NCBI GenBank assembly: GCA_002841545.1
Contig: PGZZ01000009.1
Location: 62,001-126,000, forward strand
Source of the DNA: Firmicutes bacterium HGW-Firmicutes-16
GTDB lineage: Bacteria; Bacillota; Clostridia; Oscillospirales; Oscillospiraceae
Direction of reading: 5' to 3'
DNA: 64,000 bases
The notes under the pieces were generated by a model. It was not told the origin of the DNA. It worked only from the letters and a program-made list of their open reading frames with translations, and searched no databases. The position numbers were made by a program, and so were the translations under genes. Every line of letters begins with the position of its first letter. Positions within the stretch are counted from its first letter, which is position 1. Of this stretch, positions 50,918 through 59,895 are shown in pieces.

Positions 50918-52597
50918 ATGAAATTAACTAAGCAAATCGGCGTTATTGTTCTTGCACTAGTGATGGTGATCGGTCTCATCGGCTGCGGAACCAAGGGAGC
51001 AGAAACGTCACCTGCGGCTGATGCGTCGGCAGCACCCGTGGCTACAGGCGGCACACTCAACGTTATGGTAGAGGTTGAAGTGGCGAGCCTCGATCCCCAG
51101 ATAGCGACAGACGGAACAAGCTTTGAAGTCATTGCGGACTTCACAGACGGTCTTAAGCAGATGGATGCTGACGGAGCGGCAGTCAACGCGCTCTGTGCGG
51201 AGGAAACTGTCAGCGATGACGGTCTTACCTATACTTTTAAGATTCGCGATGACGCTAACTGGTCCAACGGCGACCCCGTCACAGCCGACGATTTCGTATT
51301 TGGCTGGCAGCGCGCCGTTGATCCGGCAAACGCTTCCGAATACTCCTACATGATGAGCGACATCGGTCAGATTAAAAACGCTGCCGAAATCATCGCAGGT
51401 AAGAAGCCCGTTACGGATTTAGGTGTCACCGCTGTAGACGAGAAGACTCTGAAGGTAGAGCTCAATGTCCCTGTTTCCTACTTTGACAGCCTTCTCTACT
51501 TCCCCACATATTACCCTATAAACCGTGCTTTCTATGAAGGACTTGCAACCGGTACTTTCGGCACAAGCCCCGCGACCGTTCTTTCCAACGGCGCTTTCAT
51601 CCTTGAGAGCTATGAGCCCGCAACCCTCAACTTCACTCTCAAGAAGAACCCAAACTACTACGATGCTGACAAGGTCCAGCTTGATGGTCTGAACTATCAG
51701 GTCATCAAGGACAGCCAGCAGGCTCTCATGAGCTATCAGAACGGTGACCTCGACATCGTTAAGCTCTCCGGCGACCAGGTTGACCAGGTCAAGGACGATC
51801 CCGAACTCAACGTTGTCGGGGCAGGATACCTCTGGTATCTGACAATGAACGGTCACGATGTTGAAGCTCTTGGAAACGCTAATATGCGTCTTGCTATCAC
51901 CAACGCAATCAACCGTGAAACAATCGTAACAGATGTTGTCAAGGACGGCTCTGTCGCTACATACACCGCTGTACCTCCTCAGTTTGCTGCAGGTCCCGAC
52001 GGCTCTGACTTCTCCGGCGACCAGACAAAGTTTGCCGACGTCTGCGCAGACGACACCGCAAAGGCTGCTGAGTATTACGCAAAGGCCTGCGATGAGCTTG
52101 GTCAGAACTCCTTCACCTTCGAGCTCCTCGTCGAGGATCAGACCGAGACTCAGAACGTAGCGACAGTTCTCAAGGAGCAGCTAGAAGCAGCTCTGCCCGG
52201 CGTTACACTAAACATCAAGGTCGAGCCCAAGAAGCAGCGCGTCGAGGACATCCAGAGCGGTAAATACGAAGTCTGCCTCACTCGTTGGGGTCCCGACTAT
52301 GCAGATCCTATGACCTATCTTGCTATGTGGGTCACCGGAAACTCCAACAACTATGGTCTGTGGAGCAATGCCGACTATGACGCCATCATTGCCGACTGCA
52401 CCACCGGTAAGTATGTAACCGATCTTGAAGGCCGCTGGAACGCAATGTACGATGCTGCAAAGATCGTTATGGATGAAGCCGTTATCGCACCTATCTACAC
52501 CAAGGCTGACGCCAACATGATAAAGAGCAACATCACCGGAATTGAATTCCATCCTGTTGCTTTGAACAGAGTTTACAAGAACACTGTTAAGGGTTAA
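50918..52597 (+). CDS. oppA: oligopeptide ABC transporter substrate-binding lipoprotein
   Basis: A 559-residue OppA/DppA-type lipoprotein that captures peptides outside the cell. The signal peptide ends in the lipobox LIGC (residue C23). A low-complexity Ala/Ser/Pro tether follows (SPAADASAAP). The SBP_bac_5 domain has ASLDPQIATDGTSFEVI, TYTFKIRDDANWSNGDPVTADDFVFGWQR and the C-terminal AMYDAAKIVMDEAVIAPIYT. GGAAAGGAG precedes the ATG. It heads the opp operon; a stable stem-loop separates it from oppB, which usually allows more of the binding protein to be made. Codons look optimised for high expression. Confidence 0.96.
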   Translation: MKLTKQIGVIVLALVMVIGLIGCGTKGAETSPAADASAAPVATGGTLNVMVEVEVASLDPQIATDGTSFEVIADFTDGLKQMDADGAAVNALCAEETVSDDGLTYTFKIRDDANWSNGDPVTADDFVFGWQRAVDPANASEYSYMMSDIGQIKNAAEIIAGKKPVTDLGVTAVDEKTLKVELNVPVSYFDSLLYFPTYYPINRAFYEGLATGTFGTSPATVLSNGAFILESYEPATLNFTLKKNPNYYDADKVQLDGLNYQVIKDSQQALMSYQNGDLDIVKLSGDQVDQVKDDPELNVVGAGYLWYLTMNGHDVEALGNANMRLAITNAINRETIVTDVVKDGSVATYTAVPPQFAAGPDGSDFSGDQTKFADVCADDTAKAAEYYAKACDELGQNSFTFELLVEDQTETQNVATVLKEQLEAALPGVTLNIKVEPKKQRVEDIQSGKYEVCLTRWGPDYADPMTYLAMWVTGNSNNYGLWSNADYDAIIADCTTGKYVTDLEGRWNAMYDAAKIVMDEAVIAPIYTKADANMIKSNITGIEFHPVALNRVYKNTVKG

Positions 52598-52624
52598 TAG
52601 ATTTAAGCCCGTTTAAGACCTTTT

Positions 52625-52668
52625 TGCCGCGCGGTGGCTTTGAGAATTATCAAGGCTTTCGCGCGGCA
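52625..52668 (+). repeat. stem-loop in the oppA-oppB gap
   Basis: TGCCGCGCG (52625-52633) pairs with CGCGCGGCA (52660-52668), with an inner stem near the loop. No T run follows. It probably stabilises the oppA mRNA or causes partial termination. Confidence 0.75.
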
Positions 52669-52683
52669 TTCAGGCATAACTCG

Positions 52684-52740
52684 CGCATACGAACCCGTAA
52701 AGATTAGGAAATCCCTATACCTGAATCGGGCTCATATGCG
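52684..52740 (+). repeat. second long inverted repeat in the oppA-oppB gap
   Basis: CGCATACGAACCCG pairs imperfectly with CGGGCTCATATGCG at the other end of a roughly 57-nt element, followed by no T run. Its role is uncertain. Confidence 0.45.
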
Positions 52741-52789
52741 TGTGTTGTGCTTTTGTTCATTTGTTTAGAGGAAGGGAAGAAGATACGAC

Positions 52790-53728
52790 TTGAAAAAATA
52801 CATTTTTAAACGTGTACTTATTTCCATATTTACGATGCTGGCCATTACTCTGGTGCTTTTCATCCTGCTCCAGCTGATGCCCGGCTCGCCGTTTAACGAC
52901 GAAAAGCTTACTGCAACGCAGAAAGCGGCGTTGAATGCGAAGTATGGTCTCGATCAGCCTTTAATAGTGCAGTATGCTAAATATGTGTTTAATATGTTTA
53001 AGGGCGATTTCGGAGTAAGCTACAATATCAGCAAAAACACGCCCATCAGTCAACTCATACAGTCGCGATTGCCGATTAGCATAGCCATAGGCGGCATGGC
53101 GGTCGCGCTTGGCGCAATAGTCGGGCTGTTTTTAGGTATTGTTGCGGCGCTTAAACACAACACCTTCTGGGACACGTTCTGCACGATAATCTCCGTTTTG
53201 GGCGTATCTGTTCCGAGCTATGTTTTCGCACTGGGATTAAGCTATACTTTTGGCTTTAAGCTCAGCTGGCTTCCGATGCTATATACGCAGAACAGCCCTA
53301 TCGCGAGTTCTGTGATGCCGAGCATTGCGCTGAGCCTGTTTACGCTTGCCTCCGTGGCTCGATTTACAAGGACGGAGATGATGGAGGTGCTGGGAAGCGA
53401 CTATATGCTTCTGGCCGAAAGTAAGGGTGTTTACGGCGGTCCTCTGATTGTTCGCCACGCGCTGCGTAACTCTCTTATTCCAATAGTCACTGTCCTGGCT
53501 CCGCTAATCGTCGATCTTATGACAGGAAGCCTCGTTGTCGAGAAGATATTTTCGATACCCGGTGTCGGAAGCTTGCTTGTTACGGCAATACAGTCGAACG
53601 ACTACAGCGTGGTCATTGCCTTGAGCTTTATTTACAGCGCGATGTACATAGGCATAATGCTCGCCGTTGATATCCTCTACGGCATAATCGATCCTCGTAT
53701 CCGTCTTGCAAAGGAGGGCACAAACTGA
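52790..53728 (+). CDS. oppB: oligopeptide ABC transporter permease OppB
   Basis: A 312-residue permease with six helices. The N-terminus KKYIFKRVLISIFTMLAITLVLFILLQLMPGSPF and the KYGLDQPLIVQYAKYVFNMFKGDFGVS block are typical of OppB/DppB. The EAA loop, which docks with the ATPases, is EVLGSDYMLLAESKGVYGGPLIVRHALRNSLIP. The start is TTG behind GAAGGGAAG. It shares its stop with the oppC start (TGATG). Confidence 0.95.
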   Translation: MKKYIFKRVLISIFTMLAITLVLFILLQLMPGSPFNDEKLTATQKAALNAKYGLDQPLIVQYAKYVFNMFKGDFGVSYNISKNTPISQLIQSRLPISIAIGGMAVALGAIVGLFLGIVAALKHNTFWDTFCTIISVLGVSVPSYVFALGLSYTFGFKLSWLPMLYTQNSPIASSVMPSIALSLFTLASVARFTRTEMMEVLGSDYMLLAESKGVYGGPLIVRHALRNSLIPIVTVLAPLIVDLMTGSLVVEKIFSIPGVGSLLVTAIQSNDYSVVIALSFIYSAMYIGIMLAVDILYGIIDPRIRLAKEGTN

Positions 53729-54813
53729 TGGCAAAGATTAAGAAGAAAAGGCTGGCAACGGTTTCCGGCCCCGAAATCTATAAGGATACATATGAATTCC
53801 AGCCTGATGACTTTACCTTGCGCGGAGACGTTGAAACGACAAGGATTGATACAAACTTTGCAAGCCAGAATTACTGGCTGGAGGTTCGCCGCCGCTTCTT
53901 CGCCAACAAGGGCGCTTTTGTCTCGCTTATTCTCGTAATAATCTTAGGGCTTCTTGCGGCTTTTGGACCGCTAATGACGAATTATTCCTACAAGGAACAA
54001 AACCTTTCTCAGAAAAATTTCGCCCCGAGAGTACAGGGGCTCGAACACTTTGGCATTTTCGATGGAGACGAATCGCTTAAGACAACCACGGGTGTTAAGG
54101 AAATTAACGGTTACGAGGAAAAAGGTCTTACCGATACATATTATTGGTTTGGTTCCGACGTTCTGGGGCGCGATATATGGACGCGCGTTTGGGAAGGAAC
54201 TCGTATTTCCCTCGGGATTGCTCTCTGTGCTGCAATCATCGACATGTTAATTGGCATGAGCTACGGCCTCATAAGCGGTTACTTTGGCGGAAAAGTCGAT
54301 AACATCATGTGCAGGATTGCGGAGATCATTAATGGGATTCCGCGCCTTGTAATCGTAACGCTTCTTATGCTCGTTCTGCCACGCGGCTTTATCACCATCG
54401 TCTTCGCTTTGATGATTACGGAGTGGATAGGCATGAGCCGAATAGCACGTGCCGAGATGCTGAAGCTCAAGGAACAGGAATTCGTTCTGGCGTCAAGAAC
54501 GCTTGGTGCCAAGCACTTTTTTATAATATTCAGTGAAATACTGCCGAACATTATTGGACAGATAATCACTCAGCTGATGTTCTGCATTCCAACTGCAATT
54601 TTTACGGAGGCATTTTTAAGCTTCGTCGGACTCGGTATACCAGTTCCGATGTGCAGTCTCGGAAGCCTTATCAGCGACGCTTTCAACAGCTTTACGACGC
54701 ATCCGTATCAGATAATCCCGCCGATTCTTGTCCTTGCTCTTCTGATGCTCTGCTTCAACATGCTTGCGGACGGTCTACGCGAAGCGTTTGACCCGAAGCT
54801 CAAAGAAATGTGA
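53728..54813 (+). CDS. oppC: oligopeptide ABC transporter permease OppC
   Basis: A 361-residue permease, longer than usual (about 300). It has a 65-residue hydrophilic N-terminal lead before TM1 (FVSLILVIILGLLAAFGPL) and an extended loop after it. The OppC signature WFGSDVLGRDIWTRVWEGTRISLGI and the EAA motif EFVLASRTLGAKHFFIIFSEILPN are present. The start overlaps the oppB stop by one base and it is followed closely by oppD. The long N-terminus is a plausible trait of some Clostridia. Confidence 0.95.
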   Translation: MAKIKKKRLATVSGPEIYKDTYEFQPDDFTLRGDVETTRIDTNFASQNYWLEVRRRFFANKGAFVSLILVIILGLLAAFGPLMTNYSYKEQNLSQKNFAPRVQGLEHFGIFDGDESLKTTTGVKEINGYEEKGLTDTYYWFGSDVLGRDIWTRVWEGTRISLGIALCAAIIDMLIGMSYGLISGYFGGKVDNIMCRIAEIINGIPRLVIVTLLMLVLPRGFITIVFALMITEWIGMSRIARAEMLKLKEQEFVLASRTLGAKHFFIIFSEILPNIIGQIITQLMFCIPTAIFTEAFLSFVGLGIPVPMCSLGSLISDAFNSFTTHPYQIIPPILVLALLMLCFNMLADGLREAFDPKLKEM

Positions 54814-54823
54814 GGCGAGAGGT

Positions 54824-55912
54824 ATGAAAAAAACAGGACGTGAAAAAGTGCTAGAGATGAGGAATCTCTCCGTCTCATTTGTTTCTTCAAGTGCGACAGT
54901 CAACGCTATACGCAGTGTTGACCTTGACCTTTATAAAGGAGAAACTCTCGCGATAGTGGGCGAATCCGGAAGCGGCAAGTCGGTCACGATGAAAGCTGTG
55001 ATGGGCATACTCGATAAAAACGCCGTCGTGAATAGCGGGACTATAAACTTCACTTATAACCGGGAAGCAAACGAAAATGCAACCATAGACCTTCTGACTC
55101 TCTCAAAAAAAGAGATGCGCAAGCAAATAAACGGTAAACGTATCGCAATGATTTTTCAAGATCCGATGACGAGCCTTGATCCCACAATGTCCGTTGCAAA
55201 GCAGATTATGGAGGGCATGGTATGGCATTACGGCACATCAAAAAAAGAGGCCTATGGAAAAGCCCTAGACCTTCTTAAGGAAGTCGGCATTGACGACCCC
55301 GACAAGCGCATGAAGCAGTATCCGCACCAGTTATCAGGCGGTATGCGTCAGCGCATAGTAATCGCAATTGCGCTTGCCTGCGACCCAGAGCTACTCATAT
55401 GTGATGAGCCGACGACCGCTTTGGACGTAACGATTCAAGCCAAAATCATAGAACTTATACAGAGAATTCAGCGCGAACGCGGCATAAGCGTTATCTACAT
55501 TACACATGACCTCGGCATAGTCGCGAAGGTTGCGGACTATGTAAACGTCATGTACGCGGGCAAGATTGTAGAGAAAGGCAAAGTGGACGAGATTTACTTT
55601 GACCCAAGACATCCATATACATGGGGACTGCTTTCGGCAATGCCCGATCTTGATACCGACGACAGCAGACTTTATACAATACCGGGTTCGCCTCCGAGCC
55701 TCAAGAACGCGATAAAGGGCGATCCCTTTGCGCCTCGCAACATCTACGCTCTCAAGATCGACGAGCGACTGGAGCCGCCGATGTTCAAGATTTCAGACAC
55801 ACATTACGCTTCGACCTGGCTGCTTGACGAGCGCGCGCCAAAGGTCGATATGCCTGTGGAGCTAAAAAACCGCATAACCCGTATGCAAAAGGAGGGTGAG
55901 CGAAATGTCTGA
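54824..55912 (+). CDS. oppD: oligopeptide ABC transporter ATPase OppD
   Basis: A 362-residue ATPase. Walker A is GESGSGKS, the signature is LSGGMRQRI, Walker B is LLICDEPTTALD, and the switch region is VIYITHDLGIVAKVADY. The C-terminal oligopeptide/dipeptide domain (HPYTWGLLSAMPDLD, then IPGSPPS) confirms the OppD class. I start at the ATG at 54824 with GGCGAGAGG before it; an upstream frame from 54764 overlaps oppC. The stop overlaps the oppF start. Confidence 0.96.
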   Translation: MKKTGREKVLEMRNLSVSFVSSSATVNAIRSVDLDLYKGETLAIVGESGSGKSVTMKAVMGILDKNAVVNSGTINFTYNREANENATIDLLTLSKKEMRKQINGKRIAMIFQDPMTSLDPTMSVAKQIMEGMVWHYGTSKKEAYGKALDLLKEVGIDDPDKRMKQYPHQLSGGMRQRIVIAIALACDPELLICDEPTTALDVTIQAKIIELIQRIQRERGISVIYITHDLGIVAKVADYVNVMYAGKIVEKGKVDEIYFDPRHPYTWGLLSAMPDLDTDDSRLYTIPGSPPSLKNAIKGDPFAPRNIYALKIDERLEPPMFKISDTHYASTWLLDERAPKVDMPVELKNRITRMQKEGERNV

Positions 55913-56837
55913 TGAAAGAAAGCCCCTGCTTGAAGTCAAAGGGCTAAAGCAGTATTTTAAAATGAACCGCACTTACACTGTTCGTGCGGTCGATGGTGTC
56001 GATTTTGTATTATACCCCGGGGAGACCTATGGGTTGGTAGGGGAGTCCGGCAGCGGCAAAAGCACGATAGGCCGCAGCGTCATACGCCTATATGACCCGA
56101 CAGAGGGGAAGATCACCTTCGACGGCATGGACATATCGGGGAAGCTCACAAAGCGCGAGAATGAGCTCCTGCGCACTGAGATGCAGATGATTTTTCAGGA
56201 CCCTATGGCATGTCTAAACCCGCGTAAAAAGGTTGAGGACATCGTCGCTCAAGGGCTGGATATTCACCATCTGTACTCGTCCCGCGCGGAGAGAAAAGAA
56301 AAAGTTGCCGATATTCTTGTCAAGGTGGGGCTTGACCCTGAGCACGCAGAGCGTTATCCTCACCAGTTTTCCGGCGGACAGCGTCAGCGTGTCGGTATTG
56401 CCCGCGCCCTTGTCATGAATCCGAAGCTCATCATCGCGGACGAGTGCATAAGCGCGCTGGACGTATCAATCCAAGCGCAGGTTGTAAACCTCATGAAGGA
56501 CATTCAGAAGGAGACAGGAACAGCCTATCTCTTTATAGCGCATGATCTTTCGATGGTAAAGTATATATCAGAGCGCATCGGCGTTCTGCATATGGGACAT
56601 CTTGTGGAAACAGGTACGAAGGACGAGATATTTTCAAATCCCGTCCATCCTTACACCCAGAGTCTTCTTTCGGCAATTCCGATACCGAATCCGCATACGG
56701 AAAGAAGTCGGGTCACTCAATCCTACGATTACAAAAAGGCGAACATTGACTATAATGCCGGCTCCAATCACCATCTCGGCGGCACACATTATGTGCTTGG
56801 CACCGACGATGAAGTAAAAAAATGGTCAAAAGCATAA
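55905..56837 (+). CDS. oppF: oligopeptide ABC transporter ATPase OppF
   Basis: A 310-residue ATPase. Walker A is GESGSGKST, the signature is FSGGQRQRVGIARAL, Walker B is LIIADECISALD and the C-terminal domain has HPYTQSLLSAIPIPNP. The ATG at 55905 has GGAGG 9 bases before it and overlaps the oppD stop by 8 bases; a GTG at 55896 is an alternative. It ends the opp operon, followed by a strong terminator. Confidence 0.96.
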   Translation: MSDERKPLLEVKGLKQYFKMNRTYTVRAVDGVDFVLYPGETYGLVGESGSGKSTIGRSVIRLYDPTEGKITFDGMDISGKLTKRENELLRTEMQMIFQDPMACLNPRKKVEDIVAQGLDIHHLYSSRAERKEKVADILVKVGLDPEHAERYPHQFSGGQRQRVGIARALVMNPKLIIADECISALDVSIQAQVVNLMKDIQKETGTAYLFIAHDLSMVKYISERIGVLHMGHLVETGTKDEIFSNPVHPYTQSLLSAIPIPNPHTERSRVTQSYDYKKANIDYNAGSNHHLGGTHYVLGTDDEVKKWSKA

Positions 56838-56844
56838 AATCACG

Positions 56845-56871
56845 AGCGGCGCAAATATTGCGCCGCTTTTT
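56845..56871 (+). terminator. terminator of the opp operon
   Basis: AGCGGCGCAA and TTGCGCCGCT form a 10-bp stem with a 3-nt loop, followed by TTTT. Confidence 0.9.
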
Positions 56872-57500
56872 CTATGAATTGTGTTACATATAGCAATGTG
56901 TATTTTCTACGGGATGTGTTTACCACGCGCACATCAACGCTTCGATGCAACAAGTTCATCGTTTCTGAACTACTCGATGTTTACGAAGCAAGAAGAATTG
57001 TATATGTAATCCATGAAAAGGAATCGGTGGAAAATGCAATTTTAAATTCGCGCATTTTCGACTTAAATTTACAGGAAACCATTTACATAAATCACGGCAG
57101 ATAATATATATTCAAAAAGTTATAAACATTGTCAACAGGTTTATCAACAGTCAATTGTCCTTGTTCGCGAAGATACTAGGAGAATAATGCCAGTTATTAA
57201 CAAACCCTGTATTTCGAATTTCCAGTAATTATATAATATGAAATAGTTTACATAATATTTGTCAAAATGAAAAGTCTATTGAAAAAGCCAACCCATAATT
57301 TGCATGAAAAACTTCTTCTTTAAGGATCGAACAGTTCACGAACTGAAAAAAGCGTTATCATTCGATGCGCCAAAGATAAATAATTTATTAATAAAATGAA
57401 GCCGCCGTCCGTGCATTATTTAATTCTGATGCAGATGTGCGTAATAATTCGAATTAATACCATTCTGAGCAAATATTCATGAATAAATTGATTTTAATCC
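56872..57500. other. long AT-rich intergenic region between opp and liv operons
   Basis: I see no supported gene. An open frame at 56874-57104 starts inside the terminator tail and has no ribosome-binding site. The only structure noted is a CAGTTC-AC-GAACTG palindrome at 57332-57345, followed by six A, about 170 bases before the liv promoter. Confidence 0.45.
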
Positions 57501-57529
57501 TTGCAAATCGTGCTTTGCTGCGCTATAAT
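57501..57529 (+). promoter_or_regulatory. promoter of the liv operon
   Basis: TTGCAA (57501-57506) and a perfect TATAAT (57524-57529) have a 17-base spacer. The leader of about 87 nt contains GGAC-AAAT-GTCC (57549-57560) and a CGCGGGAC / GTCCGCG hairpin (57584-57603) just before the ribosome-binding site. Confidence 0.85.
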
Positions 57530-57622
57530 ACTTAACGTAGTTGTATGAGGACAAATGTCCACGTACGGCGCACAACATTATAATCGCGGGACCGATGTCC
57601 GCGAAAAAACGGAGGAAAAGTA

Positions 57623-58834
57623 ATGAAAAAGTATCTGGCTATCATCCTTGCTTGCATGATGCTCATATGTGTGTTTGCAGGCTGCGGACAGAAAGCGGTA
57701 ACGGAGTCTCCTGCGGCAGACGCATCGGCTCCCGCAACCGGCGACAAGGTTGTCAAAATCGGCGTATTCGAGCCCGCATCCGGCGACAATGGTGCAGGCG
57801 GCAAGCAGGAGGCTCTAGGAGTCCAGTATGCCAACACCGTACAGCCCACTGTTGACATCGGCGGCGAGACCTACAAGGTCGAGCTCGTTCCCGTCGACAA
57901 CCAGTCTTCGAACGATAAGGCCGTTTCCGCTGCTCAGGAACTTGTCAGCGCGGGCGTTTCCGTCGTTCTTGGCTCATACGGCTCCAGTGTCTGCATGGCA
58001 GCATCCGACACATTTAAGAATGCCGGAATCCCAGCAATCGGCATCACCGCTACTAATCCCAACGTCACAGCTGGCAACACCCATTATTTCCGCATCTGCT
58101 TCCTCGATCCCTTCCAGGGCACTGTTCTTGCAAACTTTGCTAAGGATCAGTTCCAGTCCGAGAAGGCTTATTGCCTAGCTAAGCTCGGCGATGATTATTC
58201 CGTCGGCCTTTGCAACTACTTTAAGGAAGCCTTTGAGAAGCTCGGCGGCGAAGTCGTATACGAGACCTTCCCCGATGGCAACTCCGACTTCAGCTCCTAT
58301 GTCACCAACGCCAAGAATTCCGGCGCAGACGTATTCTTTGCTCCTGTATCCACTGATGCAGCAGCTCTGATCATCGATCAGGCTAACGCTCAGGGCATCA
58401 CAATGCCGATACTTGCCGGCGACACATGGGACTCCAACGTTATACTCAAAGCTGCCAAGGACAAGGCTGTCAAGGTCTATGTCACAACCTTCTATCAGGA
58501 AGGCGGAAACGCTGAATTTGACGCTGGCTTCAAGGCATGGCTCGAATCCGATTCCACCGCTCTTGCAAGCAACAACGGCGATACCACAATAGCTGCTGTT
58601 TCCGCGATGGGCTATGACGCTTACTTTGTAGCACTTGAGGCTCTCAAGGCTGCGGGTACCACAGACTCCAAGGCAGTTAACGAGGCTATCTGGAAAGTCA
58701 ACTACACCGGCGTATCTGGCGCAATTGCTTTTGACTCCGTTAACGGCGACGCTATCCGCGACACCGCATATGTTAAGACCGCTAACACCGAAACCGGTGC
58801 TTGGGACTTTGTAGGCGTACAGACCGCAAAATAA
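57623..58834 (+). CDS. livJ: branched-chain amino acid ABC transporter substrate-binding lipoprotein
   Basis: A 403-residue LivJ-type lipoprotein. The signal peptide ends in lipobox FAGC (C21), followed by an Ala/Ser/Pro tether (ESPAADASAP) very like that of the OppA in this window. The periplasmic-binding-like fold has KIGVFEPASGDNGAGGKQEA, then VVLGSYGSSVCMAAS and GYDAYFVALEALKAAG. A strong GGAGG precedes the ATG. The codons look optimised. It heads the liv operon; a G/C-run stem-loop separates it from livH. Confidence 0.95.
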   Translation: MKKYLAIILACMMLICVFAGCGQKAVTESPAADASAPATGDKVVKIGVFEPASGDNGAGGKQEALGVQYANTVQPTVDIGGETYKVELVPVDNQSSNDKAVSAAQELVSAGVSVVLGSYGSSVCMAASDTFKNAGIPAIGITATNPNVTAGNTHYFRICFLDPFQGTVLANFAKDQFQSEKAYCLAKLGDDYSVGLCNYFKEAFEKLGGEVVYETFPDGNSDFSSYVTNAKNSGADVFFAPVSTDAAALIIDQANAQGITMPILAGDTWDSNVILKAAKDKAVKVYVTTFYQEGGNAEFDAGFKAWLESDSTALASNNGDTTIAAVSAMGYDAYFVALEALKAAGTTDSKAVNEAIWKVNYTGVSGAIAFDSVNGDAIRDTAYVKTANTETGAWDFVGVQTAK

Positions 58835-58866
58835 ATCAGCAAAATCACTTGTACATAAGTGGTATA

Positions 58867-58906
58867 GGCGGGGGGAAAAACCCCCCCCCTGCCCTTTTGA
58901 AAGGGC
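58867..58906 (+). repeat. two stem-loops in the livJ-livH gap, with G and C runs
   Basis: A run of six G, AAAAA and nine C (58870-58889) folds into a hairpin; GCCCTTT and AAAGGGC (58891-58906) form a second. They probably stabilise livJ mRNA or attenuate read-through, as in the oppA-oppB gap. The homopolymers are also places where assembly errors or slippage could occur. Confidence 0.7.
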
Positions 58907-58956
58907 GCGACTGTTCGAATCCTTTCAAGACAGCCCAAATCTGAGGAGGTTCCTCT

Positions 58957-59883
58957 ATGGATTTTTTATCTGACAACCTGCCTTATATTCTGTCGGGCAT
59001 TTCGGTCGGCGGTCAGTATGCGCTGATTGCAATCGGATATACGATGGTTTACGGTATCTTAAGGCTAATTAACTTTGCGCACGGCGATGTTTTTATGGTT
59101 GCAGGGCTTATGATGGTCTACCTTTCATCATGGGCACCTCTCTATGTTACCATTCCTCTCGTAATTATTCTAACCGTGCTGCTGGGTTTCATAATTGAGC
59201 GCGCAGCCTATAAGCCGCTTCGCAGCTCGCCCCGTATGTCAATCATGATTTCTGCCATCGGTGTAAGCTACCTGCTTCAGAATATCTCGCTATACATTAC
59301 CGGTGGATTAAATAAAAACTACCCCTCGATTCCTTGGATATCCGATACGATTACGATAGGGACCGCAGTCACAAAGCGTGTCACGGTTATAACACCCATT
59401 TTGACTATTGTTCTTGTTGTCGCGCTGGTGATTCTCATTAAGCACACGAAGATTGGTATGGCAATGCGCGCTGTCTCAAGAGACTTTGAAACCTCTCAGC
59501 TTATGGGCATAAAGGTGGATAGCGTAATTTCGTATACCTTTATTATTGGCTCACTGCTGGCCGCCATCGGCTCGATACTATATTTCACGAATTATCCCGG
59601 TGTTGTTCCGAACTCAGGAGCCATGCCCGGGCTTAAGGCATTCGTTGCAGCGGTGTTCGGCGGTATTGGTTCAATACCAGGAGCGGTTGTCGGAGCGTTT
59701 ATAATCGGCATCTGCGAGAATATCATTAAAGGACTTGATACAATGCTGGTTACATCCGGGATTATTAAAAATCCTTTGGGACTGGCGACTTTTTCCGACG
59801 CGTTCACTTTCGCGCTGCTGATAATAATTCTCATTGTTAAGCCCACAGGGCTGTTCGGTGAGAAAAAGACAGATAAGGTTTGA
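58957..59883 (+). CDS. livH: branched-chain amino acid ABC transporter permease LivH
   Basis: A 308-residue permease with about eight helices. LivH features are GISVGGQYALIAIGYTMVYGILRLINFAHGDVFM and the EAA-like MAMRAVSRDFETSQLMGIKVD loop. The C-terminal AVFGGIGSIPGAVVGAFIIGI is also conserved. A strong GAGGAGG precedes the ATG. Next gene livM starts 12 bases on. Confidence 0.95.
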   Translation: MDFLSDNLPYILSGISVGGQYALIAIGYTMVYGILRLINFAHGDVFMVAGLMMVYLSSWAPLYVTIPLVIILTVLLGFIIERAAYKPLRSSPRMSIMISAIGVSYLLQNISLYITGGLNKNYPSIPWISDTITIGTAVTKRVTVITPILTIVLVVALVILIKHTKIGMAMRAVSRDFETSQLMGIKVDSVISYTFIIGSLLAAIGSILYFTNYPGVVPNSGAMPGLKAFVAAVFGGIGSIPGAVVGAFIIGICENIIKGLDTMLVTSGIIKNPLGLATFSDAFTFALLIIILIVKPTGLFGEKKTDKV

Positions 59884-59895
59884 GGCGGTGGAATT

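Noticed and set aside
56874-57104. 76-codon open frame after oppF
   Set aside because: It starts in the tail of the opp terminator, has no ribosome-binding site or promoter and resembles no family I know.
58905-58935. GTTCGAATCC, resembling a tRNA T-loop
   Set aside because: No acceptor, D or anticodon stem surrounds it; the region is the livJ-livH gap with other hairpins.
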